From the NCBI RefSeq assembly GCF_000745215.1, contig NZ_JQNK01000008.1, positions 711,001 through 775,000 of the forward strand: 64,000 nucleotides of DNA, given 5' to 3'. Below, piece after piece: positions 1 to 9,500 of the stretch. The notes under the pieces were generated by a model, which saw nothing but the letters and a program-made list of their open reading frames with translations, was not told where the DNA came from and ran no database searches. Position numbers and translations under genes: made by a program. This DNA is from Methylosinus sp. PW1 (GTDB taxonomy: Bacteria; Pseudomonadota; Alphaproteobacteria; Rhizobiales; Beijerinckiaceae). Position 1 is the first letter of the stretch; the number at the start of each line of letters is the position of its first letter.

Positions 1-2
1 CG

Positions 3-980
3 GCGGGCGCATTGCGGGCCGAGGCGCGCCTCGAGCAACGCGAGGTCCGCAGCTACGAGGCCGAATATGTCAACGGCCTGTGGCATTGGGATTTCCATCA
101 CGGCTCGCGCAAGGTGCTGACGCCGCGTGGCGAGTGGCGCACGCCAATGTTGCTCGGCATTCTCGACGACCGTTCGCGACTCGCCTGTCATCTGCAATGG
201 TATTTGGCGGAGACGGCCGAGAACGTCGCGCATGGTCTGTCACAGGCGATCCAGAAGCGCGGCCTGCCGCGCGCCGCGATGAGCGACAATGGCGCGGCGA
301 TGACTGCGGCGGAGATCCGCGAGGGCCTCGGCCGGCTCGCAGTCCTGCACCAGACGACGCTCCCCTATAGCCCCTATCAGAACGCCAAGCAGGAGGCGTT
401 TTGGGGTCCAGTCGAAGGCCGGCTGATGGCCATGTTGGAGGATGTGCAGGACCTCAGCTTGGCGACGCTCAACGAGGCGACGCAGGCCTGGGTCGAGTAC
501 GAGTACAACCGCAACATCCATTCGGAGATCGGCGAGGCGCCCGTCACGCGTTTTCTCGCCGGCCCCGAGGTGACGCGGCCGAGCCCCGACAGCGCGAGCC
601 TCAAGCTGGCCTTCACGAGGACCGAGCAGCGGACGCTGCGCAAGAGCGACGGCAGCCTCCTGATCGAGGGCCGCCGCTTCGAGGCCCCGAACCGCTACCG
701 CCACCTCACGCGCCTGGAGGTCCGCTTCGCCAGCTGGGACCTCGGCTGGGTCCATCTCGTCGACGCGCAAACCGGCGCGGTGCTGTGCCGGCTGTTCCCG
801 CAGGACAAGACCAAGAACGCCGATGGGCGCCGCCGGTCGCTGGAGCCGATCGCGGCGGAGCCCATCGCCATCAAGCCTGCCGGTGGCATGGCGCCACTGC
901 TCGCCAAGCTCATGGAGCAGCGGGCTGCAACGGGGTTGCCGCCCGCCTACCTGCCCAAGGACGAAGGAGAAGAGTCTTGA
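3..980 (+). CDS. DDE (rve) transposase with Mu-type C-terminal domain, 5'-partial
   Basis: Catalyses strand transfer of a transposon. Counting from the TTG at 12, the retained part shows the retroviral-integrase triad: Asp27 (WDFHHG), Asp92 (SDNGA) and Glu128, with 35 residues between the last two, as in the DDE family. A Mu-transposase-like beta-barrel follows (about residues 215-265, around DGSLLIEGRRF). The reading frame is open to the window edge, so the true start and any N-terminal DNA-binding helices lie upstream. Its stop overlaps the TTG start of the ATPase gene at 977, so the two are translationally coupled. Confidence 0.8.
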   Translation, partial: AGALRAEARLEQREVRSYEAEYVNGLWHWDFHHGSRKVLTPRGEWRTPMLLGILDDRSRLACHLQWYLAETAENVAHGLSQAIQKRGLPRAAMSDNGAAMTAAEIREGLGRLAVLHQTTLPYSPYQNAKQEAFWGPVEGRLMAMLEDVQDLSLATLNEATQAWVEYEYNRNIHSEIGEAPVTRFLAGPEVTRPSPDSASLKLAFTRTEQRTLRKSDGSLLIEGRRFEAPNRYRHLTRLEVRFASWDLGWVHLVDAQTGAVLCRLFPQDKTKNADGRRRSLEPIAAEPIAIKPAGGMAPLLAKLMEQRAATGLPPAYLPKDEGEES

Positions 981-1831
981 ACCCCAAACTATTGGCGCTC
1001 TACGGCCTCAAGTGGAACCCCTTCGCGCCGGGCGCGCCGACCGAAGCGTTGTTCGCCACGCCGCGCCTGCGCTCCTTCTGCTGGCGCGTGGCGCAACTCG
1101 CCGAGGAGGGCGGCTTCGCCCTCGTCACCGGCTCGCCCGGCGCCGGCAAGTCCGCCGCCCTGCGCATCCTGGCCGAGCATCTGGCGACGCAGCGCGACGT
1201 CAAGGTCGGCGTGATCAGCCGTCCCCAGGCCGGCATCGGCGACTTCTATCGCGAGATGGGCGATCTCTTCGGCGTCGAGCTTCGCCCGAACAACCGCTGG
1301 GGCGGAGCCAAGAACCTGCGACAGCGTTGGCAGGCTCATATCGACGACTCTCTCAATAGGCCCGTCCTGATCGTCGACGAGGCCCAGGAGATGCTGCCGC
1401 TCGTCCTGAGCGAGCTGCGCTTGCTGTCCTCGGCAAAACTCGATTCCCATATTCTGTTGACCGTCGTTCTGGCGGGAGACGGACGGCTCGTGGAGCGTCT
1501 GCGGTCCGACGAGCTTCTCCCGCTCGGCAGCCGCATCCGAGTTCGCCTCGCTATCGACCGGGCGACGCCGCAGGAGCTGCAGGATTGTCTCAGACACGCC
1601 TTGCAGCAGGCCGGCGCGACGACGCTGATGACCCCGGAGCTGATCGTGACCCTCTGCGATCACTCCCAGGGCAATCTGCGCGCGCTCATGACGCTTGCGG
1701 GCGAGCTGCTCGCGACGGCCGCCGAGCGTGACGCCCGACAGATCGACGAGAAGCTGTTTTTCGAGACTTGCGCCATGGCCCCTCCGCCCGCCCCGCTCTC
1801 GACTGCGGCCGGAACTCGGCGTAGACGATGA
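977..1831 (+). CDS. ExeA/TniB-like AAA ATPase, transposition partner
   Basis: AAA ATPase of 284 residues of the kind that recruits target DNA for DDE transposases (MuB, TniB, IstB-like role). Walker A GSPGAGKS is at residues 52-59 and Walker B LIVDEAQE at 131-138, followed by a sensor region (LTVVLAGD) and an ExeA-like C-terminal lid. The start is TTG at 977, chosen because GAAGGAGAAG precedes it at good spacing and the codon overlaps the transposase stop. The longer open frame upstream is a shadow of the transposase. Secretion protein ExeA shares this fold, but the neighbours point to transposition. Confidence 0.75.
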   Translation: MNPKLLALYGLKWNPFAPGAPTEALFATPRLRSFCWRVAQLAEEGGFALVTGSPGAGKSAALRILAEHLATQRDVKVGVISRPQAGIGDFYREMGDLFGVELRPNNRWGGAKNLRQRWQAHIDDSLNRPVLIVDEAQEMLPLVLSELRLLSSAKLDSHILLTVVLAGDGRLVERLRSDELLPLGSRIRVRLAIDRATPQELQDCLRHALQQAGATTLMTPELIVTLCDHSQGNLRALMTLAGELLATAAERDARQIDEKLFFETCAMAPPPAPLSTAAGTRRRR

Positions 1832-2778
1832 CGCCGCTTCCCGTCACGCCCGCCCATCAGCTCGCCGATCGCCCTCCAGACAAGGACTGGCTGGTCACGG
1901 GGTTGTGGTCCCAAGAAGCGGTCGGCATCATCGGCGGCGAGCCCAAATGCTGCAAATCCTTCCTCGCGCTAGATCTGGCCGTCGCCGTCGCCGGCGGCGC
2001 GCCCTGCCTGAGGCGATTTGGCGTACCCAAGCCCGGCCGCGTCCTGCTATACGCCGCCGAGGACGCGGCGCACATCGTCCGGCGCCGGATCGAGGGCATC
2101 GGCGCTGCGGCCGGCCTCTCCATCTTTGATCTCGACATCCAGGTCATCACCGCCCCGTCGCTGCGCCTCGATCTCGACGCCGATCGCGCCAGCCTCGAGG
2201 AAACCATCGCGCGGCTGGAGCCGCGCCTGCTCATCCTCGACCCCTTCGTGCGCCTGCATCGCATCGACGAAAACATCAGCGGCGAAGTGGCGCCGCTGCT
2301 GGCGTTCCTGCGTCAGCTCCAACGCCGTCACGGCCTCGCCGTGATCCTCGTCCACCACGCGAGAAAGAACGCGAGCAGCATGCGTGCGGGCCAAGGCCTA
2401 CGTGGTTCCTCAGAGTTCCATGCCTGGGGCGACTCCAACCTCTATCTCCGCCGAGACGGCGACGCGCTCACCCTGACCGTCGAGCACCGCGCCGCGTCGG
2501 CCATGCCCGCCATCAGGCTCGAGCTCACCGAGCGCGCCGACGCGCTCGCCCTCGAGGTCGTGGACGGCAGGCCACAACCCGCACAGGGCGCAGAAGCACG
2601 CTCGATCGACGAGCGCATCGTCGCGGCCCTCGCGGAAGCCGGCGCGCCGCAGCCCTTTGCCGATCTGCGCGCCTTGTGCCGCGTGCGCACCACCACGCTC
2701 TATCAGCGTCTGGCCGCCATGGCCGCCGCGGGCCGCATCGTCAAATCGACGGACGGCTATCGCCTCGCCACGGGCTGA
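1828..2778 (+). CDS. RepA-like AAA ATPase (AAA_25 type) with C-terminal winged helix
   Basis: 316-residue RecA-fold ATPase resembling RSF1010 RepA-type replicative helicases. The P-loop GGEPKCCKS (36-44) is unusual for its two cysteines; a Walker B-like strand LLILDPF and an HHARK motif follow, as in RepA. The last 70 residues (about 245-316) look like a winged helix (FADLRALCRVRTTTLYQRL). It overlaps the preceding stop by ATGA, so it belongs to the same operon. Whether it acts in transposition, target selection or replication of the element is unknown. Confidence 0.65.
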   Translation: MTPLPVTPAHQLADRPPDKDWLVTGLWSQEAVGIIGGEPKCCKSFLALDLAVAVAGGAPCLRRFGVPKPGRVLLYAAEDAAHIVRRRIEGIGAAAGLSIFDLDIQVITAPSLRLDLDADRASLEETIARLEPRLLILDPFVRLHRIDENISGEVAPLLAFLRQLQRRHGLAVILVHHARKNASSMRAGQGLRGSSEFHAWGDSNLYLRRDGDALTLTVEHRAASAMPAIRLELTERADALALEVVDGRPQPAQGAEARSIDERIVAALAEAGAPQPFADLRALCRVRTTTLYQRLAAMAAAGRIVKSTDGYRLATG

Positions 2779-3429
2779 GTGATACGCCGCGATAAACGGC
2801 CGCAACCAAATCAGCCCCGCTGTGGCCGCATGCCCTCTCAAGTCACTCAGACGTTGACTTCCCACTTCCGCTTCCCACCACCCCTACAGCGTGCGGGAAG
2901 CGGAAGTGGGAAGCCCATCAAAAAGCCTGATGAGCACGACATCAGAAACCGTGATCACACTCACCGGCTCATCCACTATTAAATGCGCTGCTTTCCGCCC
3001 ACGAATCCGACGTGTTATCAACCCATACGCATATCCGTCTTTTTGAAGCAACATACGATTCTCGGCGATCGAGAATGAGCGTCGAGTGCGAGGAGTGTGA
3101 TGGCGGGACCAAGGCTATCGGATTGTGACGACGGGTTGCGGCCACGTGTTGCCGATCGTAGAGGTGCTGTTCAGGTTTTTGTCGCAGAGATACTCAGCGG
3201 CGTCGTCGCGAACAAAAATATTTTATAGCATTTGTAATGACGATTCTATAAGCGAGATTTTCATTGGAAGATGAACTGAATTGCTCTGATATAATGCTGA
3301 ATACAGTCGGGGATTGGCGCTTCTCTGGCGCGTCTTCCCGTAACTCACTTCGTATTCCCGAATTCGGCCTTGTGGCTGATTGGCGGCAACGTCGAAATCG
3401 AGATCCTCGGCATGGCCTCCGGCGGCCTA
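2779..3429. other. Non-coding stretch after the transposition module
   Basis: No credible gene in about 650 bp. Apart from the 19-bp inverted repeat, it holds a small 7-bp inverted repeat (3058-3076, ATTCTCG with CGAGAAT) and, in an AT-richer patch, TGATATAAT (3287-3295), which matches an extended -10 promoter element but has no recognisable gene downstream on the plus strand. Confidence 0.5.
2858..2913. repeat. Perfect 19-bp inverted repeat with internal CTTCC repeats
   Basis: The arms 2858-2876 and 2895-2913 are exact reverse complements separated by 18 nt. Each arm itself contains three CTTCC units. No run of T follows, so it is a poor intrinsic terminator. It lies 80 bp after the RepA-like gene and could be a recognition site of the transposition module or a strong RNA hairpin. 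Confidence 0.8.
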
Positions 3430-3600
3430 TCATCGCCGAGAAGACGAGTGATCCATCTCGACGTTGGGGGCGCGCTCGGCCAACGCCTTCTTCAGATCGT
3501 CGAGCAGGCCGTTCGGGTCGAAGGTCGTCTTGGGATCGGCGCCGGCCAGCAACTGGTCCAGAAGCGCGTCAGGGATGCGGGGCTCTTTGCGTCGGGCCAT
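3430..3600 (-). pseudogene. Truncated IS256-family transposase (N-terminal 56 residues)
   Basis: Starts MARRKEPRIPDALLDQLL and runs through DDLKKALAERAPNVEMDH, parallel to the intact transposase (IKKDTLDQLLSGRDPK... DELKKALAERVLNAEMDDH). The match ends after about 50 residues and the frame stops in unrelated sequence. No catalytic residues remain, so it is inactive. Confidence 0.8.
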
Positions 3601-3657
3601 GGAGGATCTCCTTCTTCTCCATCATGCCCGCCCACACACGAAATTCCTGACACTCCC
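3430..3657 (-). mobile_element. IS256-family remnant (one end plus N-terminus)
   Basis: The end at about 3657 reads, on the minus strand, GGGAGTGTCAGGAATTTCG, closely matching the terminal repeat of the complete IS256 copy at 21416. Only the first part of the transposase follows; the rest is deleted before 3430. Confidence 0.8.
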
Positions 3658-3730
3658 GACTGCGCCGAGCGAACCTGTTCGCCAAGGGATAGTGTTTGCT
3701 CGCCAAGAAGACGCCACTCCGCGGCGACCT

Positions 3731-5422
3731 TCATTTGATAGTTCCTTTCACTTCCTCGAGCTCGACGCCATGCGCATCTGAGGGCGGTTCTGCACCCTTT
3801 CCAGCATCGTCTCCCTTCCGCTCTTCAGGACTCGTTGGAACATCAGACTGTGGTTCGGGATCGGCGGCCCTCTTGGCGCGTGCGTCCTCGTGCTCGGCGC
3901 GGAGTAACCGTAGGGCTTCCGTCGATAATTCGTCGGCCCGAGCGCCGCCGCTCAGCTCGGCCTCTTCGCCATCGGCGTTAGTATGCGCGCGATCCTTGGC
4001 CGAGATAATTCGTTTGATCGATTGGTCGATGGAGATCATGGCCAGCTCCGAGACCGCGCGATCGATCTGCAATGTGAGCGGACCGACGTCGGCGCCGTCA
4101 CCCCAATTGTCGGTCAGGCCGGCGATCAGCACCTCACGTGTTCTCCTCGAAATAGCGTGCTGTCTGCAAAATGCGTTAAACATCTTCACGCGCTGTTCCG
4201 GACTCGCCGCACTCTCGTAGCGAGACGAGAGGCCGATGAACAATTCGTCTTGCTCGAGCCTCTGGACATGGAACGATATGGGATCAGCCCAGGATCTGGT
4301 CGCGCGTGTCAGACGAATACGAGCGCTCCGTGTCATCTCACCGCGTTTCGAGACCTCGTCCCAGCCGACGGCCGAGGTGATGGCGCCGACGAAACTCGCG
4401 ACCTGCGCCGTGATCTCACCTTCGATGCAGAGAGCGTCCTCTTCGATCAGAAGGTCGGCGCCGGCGTGGGCGATAGCGAGCGCCCATTCGCCGATAAATT
4501 TCCGCTCGATCGGCTCGTTCCCATGACTCTCGATCATGCACTGCCAGGACGCGCGGAGAAGGACTTCGCCGTCAAATCTCGCTGATCCCGGCGTGGGAAA
4601 AAGCGACGGCAGTCTTGTTGCGTATGCGGCGATCTTCGCTTCCACTCCGGCTCGTTCGGCGATGGCGATCTCTTCCGCGGCCGCCGCCTCCTCCCAAGTT
4701 TGCCGATCCTGGCGACCAGCGTCGAGCTCGGCGAGCGCATCTTTCGCGAAGTCGGTGTGCGGAGCGCGAAAAATGCCACGTCGACGAGTTCGTTCGGCTG
4801 GAGGCCGTCCTCGCTCCTCATTCGTCTCGGCGACGACTCGGATTTCGCAGCCATGACGCTCCGCGACAACATTGATTGCGGCCGCGACTTGCCGCCGCAT
4901 TTCACGTCCATCGTCTTTGCGAAAAATACGATTCCATCGCCGCGCCTCGATCTTGGTTCGCGCAAATCCCGATGTCGTCATCGGGCGCGTCGAAATGAGG
5001 CCATGCAGATGCGGGTTTTCGCCCATGTCTCTGGCTGGCGAGACGTGAAAGTCGACTTGTGCGACGAGGCCGTCCGAGACGAAGGGGTCGTATATTTCTC
5101 GGACGAGTTCATCGACCCATTCGTAAGGAATGCCTCTCGGAATTTGCACATCCAGAATCCTGGCCTCCTGCGCGTTCCACTGTCGCTCGGCGCGAGCGGC
5201 GGCGCTCCAAACAGTCCTCGCGTCGGAGGCCCATAGCGGCGCATCGCTCGGCGTGAGCATCCAATGCCGGCGATGGCTCGCCGTCGATGCGAGAGTGAAT
5301 TCATCGACATACGTACAATCCACAGGAGCGTGGCCCAGCTGGTAATCCGAGCGTGCGAGCGCCGAGCGGCCATGTCCGCGGCTCACGATCGCGAAGCGCA
5401 TTCCGAGTGATCTTTCGCGCAT
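3731..5422 (-). CDS. MobA/MobL (MobQ-type) relaxase
   Basis: A 563-residue relaxase expected to nick oriT and pilot single-stranded DNA in conjugation. Around residues 78-160 it shows the MobA/MobL order: an ERQWNAQEARILDVQIPRG-like segment, then VDFHVSPARD and NPHLHGLISTRP, whose clustered histidines bind the metal. The catalytic tyrosine is probably near the N-terminus (Tyr27 in DYQLG or Tyr38 in CTYVDE). The C-terminal 350 residues are not recognised, have no helicase motifs, and end in a charged low-complexity tail. Start is ATG 5422; ATG 5401 (MRFAIVSRG) is a good alternative. Type IV secretion genes are not in the window, so the element would be mobilisable rather than self-transmissible. 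Confidence 0.75.
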   Translation of the reverse strand: MRERSLGMRFAIVSRGHGRSALARSDYQLGHAPVDCTYVDEFTLASTASHRRHWMLTPSDAPLWASDARTVWSAAARAERQWNAQEARILDVQIPRGIPYEWVDELVREIYDPFVSDGLVAQVDFHVSPARDMGENPHLHGLISTRPMTTSGFARTKIEARRWNRIFRKDDGREMRRQVAAAINVVAERHGCEIRVVAETNEERGRPPAERTRRRGIFRAPHTDFAKDALAELDAGRQDRQTWEEAAAAEEIAIAERAGVEAKIAAYATRLPSLFPTPGSARFDGEVLLRASWQCMIESHGNEPIERKFIGEWALAIAHAGADLLIEEDALCIEGEITAQVASFVGAITSAVGWDEVSKRGEMTRSARIRLTRATRSWADPISFHVQRLEQDELFIGLSSRYESAASPEQRVKMFNAFCRQHAISRRTREVLIAGLTDNWGDGADVGPLTLQIDRAVSELAMISIDQSIKRIISAKDRAHTNADGEEAELSGGARADELSTEALRLLRAEHEDARAKRAADPEPQSDVPTSPEERKGDDAGKGAEPPSDAHGVELEEVKGTIK

Positions 5423-5674
5423 GTTTCATGTCCGTCGCGGCGGTAGGTCGGCCTCGAGTGTATTAATGAAATCCTTCGTGGGACATGTTCCAATTTCGTC
5501 TGCGCGCATGCAAAGCGCAAGAGGCTGTGTGATCCGAGTCCGATTATCGGAGACATCTTATCTCGCTTCATGTTTGCTCACGGGCGAGCGTGATCGAACG
5601 TGAGGTGTCAACATTGAATTAGCGCTTTGCGCTTTCATGGCCTCATCGCATCATGAAGGTGAAGGAGATGTCTC
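5423..5674. other. Divergent region between relaxase and small gene; candidate oriT
   Basis: 252 bp between the relaxase and a divergent small gene, the position where oriT sits in many MobQ/Ti-type modules. It holds a short inverted repeat AGCGCTTTGCGCT (5621-5633) and a related AAAGCGC at about 5512. No known nic site was recognised. AAGGAGATG just before 5675 is a clear ribosome-binding site for the rightward gene. Confidence 0.35.
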
Positions 5675-6061
5675 ATGAGCCTTGAAAGTCTACGCGCCGA
5701 ATACGATCATGCTCGTGAAAACGAGCGCCTCGCCAAAGAGAGAACGAAAGCCGCACGCGCCAAATTGAATGCCGCGAAGCGGAAAGCCGACGCGGTCAGC
5801 AATACGGCGATCATGCGCGCGTTGCGGATCGGCTACGAGAAGGGGTGGGTCCAGGCGGATATCGATAAATTGGAAGCCCTGGCGCCGACGTTGCTGTCGA
5901 CGAAAAACAAGGATCTCACGCCGTGGCTTCTCGAGATTTTGCGCGGGAGCCGGAAGAGCGATCCGGGCGTCACCGATGTCGCAGAGGAGTCGACGGCGCC
6001 GGAGGACGAATTGGATCGGATGATGGAGCCGTTTCCGGAGCCGACGGCGGGCAGCGAGTGA
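5675..6061 (+). CDS. Small coiled-coil protein divergent from relaxase
   Basis: 128 residues, function not recognised. Residues 1-38 are rich in Lys, Ala, Arg and Glu and predict a coiled coil; about 40-90 look helical (RIGYEKGWVQADIDKLEAL); the tail is acidic and low-complexity. Its place opposite the relaxase suggests a mobilisation accessory or regulator, by analogy with TraC/MobC-type genes; there is no sequence proof. The stop TGA at 6059-6061 is the only interruption of a frame that continues to 6355. Confidence 0.6.
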   Translation: MSLESLRAEYDHARENERLAKERTKAARAKLNAAKRKADAVSNTAIMRALRIGYEKGWVQADIDKLEALAPTLLSTKNKDLTPWLLEILRGSRKSDPGVTDVAEESTAPEDELDRMMEPFPEPTAGSE

Positions 6062-6355
6062 TCCGATTCCGGCGCCACGGATTCTCCGTCCGCATCGTCT
6101 CAGCCTGCGACGTCCAGTCATCCTGAGATTTTGCGTGACAGCCCGGAGAGCGACCCGGTGGTCATTGATATGGCGGAGGAGCCGGCGGATGAACGGGATC
6201 GACTGATGGAATCGTTTCCACAGCCGCGGCCGAGCAGCGAGCGATCCGATCCCGCCGCCACGAAAAGTCCGCCGTTCTCGTCTCAGCAGGCGAGGTTCAA
6301 TCGTCCCATCAGGCCGCTCGGTCAGACGGCGCCGAACAATTCGTCGTCCGAATGA
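6062..6355 (+). pseudogene. In-frame continuation: degenerate tandem copy of the upstream gene's 3' end
   Basis: In the same frame as the 5675 gene, the sequence runs without another stop to 6355. It repeats the end of that gene: EILRGSRKSDPGVTDVAEE is echoed by EILRDSPESDPVVIDMAEE, then DELDRMMEPFPEP by DERDRLMESFPQP. Where the first copy has TGA the second has CGA. Either a tandem duplication produced a longer protein later cut by a nonsense mutation, or the copy is untranslated debris. Confidence 0.6.
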
Positions 6356-6502
6356 TGCGGAGAGCCTGCGCCGGCGGCGCTTCGTCGCCGGCCGTCGGGG
6401 AACGCGTCCGACATTTCGGGGCGCCCGAGTTGACACCACGGGCGTCGCCATATTGAGTCCGGCGGCCGGTCGCCAGCCCCCGATTCCTCGAAAGGACCAC
6501 CG

Positions 6503-9500
6503 ATGGCCGCCTCGTTTTTCGAGCAGCCGATTTTGAATAGTCCATATGAGGCGCCACGTTTCCATCACCTCTTGGATGCCGATGGCCAGCCGATCGACGC
6601 CCCGCCTGTCGCGGGTCGCAGGCGGTCGGAGCTGACGACGCCGGTCCCCAAGCCGCGCAATCGCCCGGGCCGCGAGCGCCAGACGACGATGGCGCTCGGC
6701 GACGCGCGCGGCGTGTCGGATGCGGAGCAGGAGTATAACCCGACCCCGGTCATCAATGAGATTCGTTCGCTGGTGGAGAGCTGGCGCGCTCTGCCCAATC
6801 CCGCCGATTGGGGCGTCACGCCGACGACGGCGCGGCTGCTCGCCTATTGGCGCGCGCACGAGTTCCATGGCGTGAAGCCGTTCTTCTGCCAGATCGAGGC
6901 GGTCGAGACGATCGTCTGGCTGACCGAGGTCGCGCCGAAATTCTCGCGCGGCAAAGCGATCCTCGCCAATATCGCGGCGGCCAACGCCGCCTCCAATCCC
7001 GAGCTCTATCGTCTCGCGATGAAGATGGCGACCGGCGCCGGCAAGACCACGGTGATGGCGATGCTGATCGCCTGGCAGACCGCCAACGCCGTCCGCTCGC
7101 CCGGAAGCGGAAAATTCAGCCGTGGGTTCCTCATTATCGCGCCCGGCGTCACAATTCGCGATCGGCTGCGGGTGCTGCGGCCGGAAGATCCCGATAATTA
7201 TTATGCGACCCGCGAGCTGGTCCCCTCCGATCTCGTCGCCGACATCGCCAAGGCGAAGATCGTCATCACCAATTATCACGCGTTCCGGCGGCGCGAGACG
7301 ACCGACATCTCGAAGACCGGCCGCGCGCTTTTGCAAGGGCCGCGCGGCGCGCCGGTGGTGACGATCGAGTCGGAAGGCCAGATGCTCGAGCGCGCCTGCG
7401 GTCCGCTGATGACGCTGAAGAACATCGTCGTCATCAATGACGAGTCTCATCATTGCTATCGCGAGCGGCCGCCGCGCGAGGACGAGAAGCTCGAAGCCGA
7501 CGAGAAGGAGGAGGCCAAGAAGGCCAATGAGGCCGCGCGCCTCTGGATATCCGGCGTCGAAGCGTTGAAGCGCAAGGTCGGGCTCCAGGCGGTCTTCGAC
7601 CTGTCGGCCACGCCCTTCTTCCTCCGCGGCTCCGGTTATCGTGAGGGCTCGCTCTTTCCCTGGGTCGTCAGCGATTTCTCGCTGATGGACGCCATCGAAT
7701 GCGGGATCGTGAAGCTCCCGCGCGTGCCGATCGACGACAGCCTTCCGTCCGGCGACATGCCGCTCTATCGCAATCTCTGGGAGGAGCTGAAGAAGCGCGG
7801 ACGCAGCCTGCCGAAGAAGGGCGCGAGCAAATCGGGCGAGCTCGATCCATTGAAGCTCGCGCCGGAGATTCAGACCGCGCTCTATTCGCTCTACAGCCAC
7901 TACCGACAAGTCGATGAGGAATGGCGGCGCGCGGGCGTCGTCGTTCCGCCCGTCTTCATCGTCGTGTGCAGCAATACGGCGGTCTCGAAGCTCGTCTATG
8001 AATGGATATCGGGCTTTCAGCGCCCGAACGAAGACGGCGAGCCCTATATGGTCCATCAGGGCCATCTCGAATTCTTCCGCAATTTCGACGAATACGGGAC
8101 GCGCTTTCCGCGGCCCAACACGCTGCTCATCGACAGCGAGCAGATCGAATCCGGCGATGCGCTCGATCCGGCCTTTCGCGACTTGGCTGGGCCGGAGATC
8201 GAGCAGTTCAAGCGCGAGATTTCCGCGCGCGACGGCGCCGACGGCAAGGCGCTCAGCGACGCTGATCTTCTTCGCGAGGTGATGAACACGGTCGGCAAGC
8301 CCGGCCGGCTGGGCGAAGCCATACGCTGCGTCGTCTCCGTCTCCATGCTGACGGAAGGCTGGGATGCCAACACCGTCACTCATGTTCTCGGCGTGCGCGC
8401 CTTCGGCACGCAGCTTCTCTGCGAGCAGGTCGTCGGCCGGGCGTTGCGCCGCCAGTCCTATGAGCTGAACGACAAGGGCCTGTTCAATGTCGAATATGCC
8501 GACATCCTCGGCATTCCGTTCGACTTCACCGCCAAGCCCGTCGTCGCCCCTCCGGCGGCGCCCAAGCCGGTCACGCGCGTCAAAGCGCTGAAGGAGCGCG
8601 CGGCGCTGGAAATCGTCTTCCCGCGTGTCGAGGGCTATCGCGTCGATCTGCCGGAGGAGCGGCTCGAGGCGCATTTCACCAATGACTCGCGCCTCGTGCT
8701 GGACGCGCAGATGGTCGGACCCTGCACGGTGCTCTTGTCCGGCATCGTCGGCGAGAGCGTCGAGATCGGGCCGAAGGTGCTCGAGGACATTCGCCCGAGC
8801 ACGATCGTCTACCATCTCGCCAAGCGGCTGCTGGAGACGCGCTTCCGCGACTCGGGCGAGGATTTTCCCGCCCATTTGTTCGGCGAGGCCAAGCGCGTCG
8901 TGCGCCGCTGGCTCGACGAGGGCTATCTCGTCGTCAAGGACGTGCCGCCGGCCGCCGTCACCTATCTCGAGCTCGCCGATCAGGCGGCCGAGCGCATCTA
9001 TCTCGCCTGCCAGCGCGCTGCCGAGGGCGCGCAGCGCATCAAGGCGATCCTCGACCCCTATAATCCACGCGGCTCCACCCGCCACGTCAGCTTCACCACG
9101 TCGAAGCCCGTCCATATGACGGCGCCGGACAAATCCCATGTCGACGCCGTCGTCTGCGACAGCGATTGGGAGGCGGAGATGGCGCGCGTCATCGAGCGCA
9201 ATCCTCATGTGATCGCCTATGTGAAGAACCAGGGGCTCGGCTTCGAGGTTCCCTATCGCGACGGCGCGATCCCCCGAAAATATGTTCCCGATTTCATCGT
9301 GAAGCTGGACGACGGCGGCGAGGAGCCGCTCAATCTCGTCGTCGAGACGAAGGGGTTTCGCGGGCATGACGCGCAGTTGAAGGCGGAGACGATGCGGCGT
9401 TTCTGGGTTCCGGGCGTCAATAATCTCGGAACGCATGGACGCTGGGACTTTGCCGAGTTCCAGGACGGCTATCAGTTTCAGAGTGAGTTCGATGCGCTGG

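Larger units (their letters stand above)
1..2778 (+). mobile_element. Three-gene transposition module, left end outside window
   Basis: Three tightly overlapping plus-strand genes (DDE transposase, ExeA/TniB-like ATPase, RepA-like ATPase) form one transcription unit. Transposase plus MuB/TniB-type ATPase is the core of Mu, Tn5053 and Tn7-like transposons; the third RepA-like gene is an addition. The transposase is cut by the window edge, so the left terminal repeat cannot be seen. No right terminal repeat could be proven; a perfect 19-bp inverted repeat at 2858-2913 lies just downstream. Family assignment is by domain content only. Confidence 0.6.

Noticed and set aside
3264-3650. 128-codon plus-strand frame over the IS256 remnant
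   Set aside because: It is antisense to the truncated transposase, whose N-terminus matches the intact copy.
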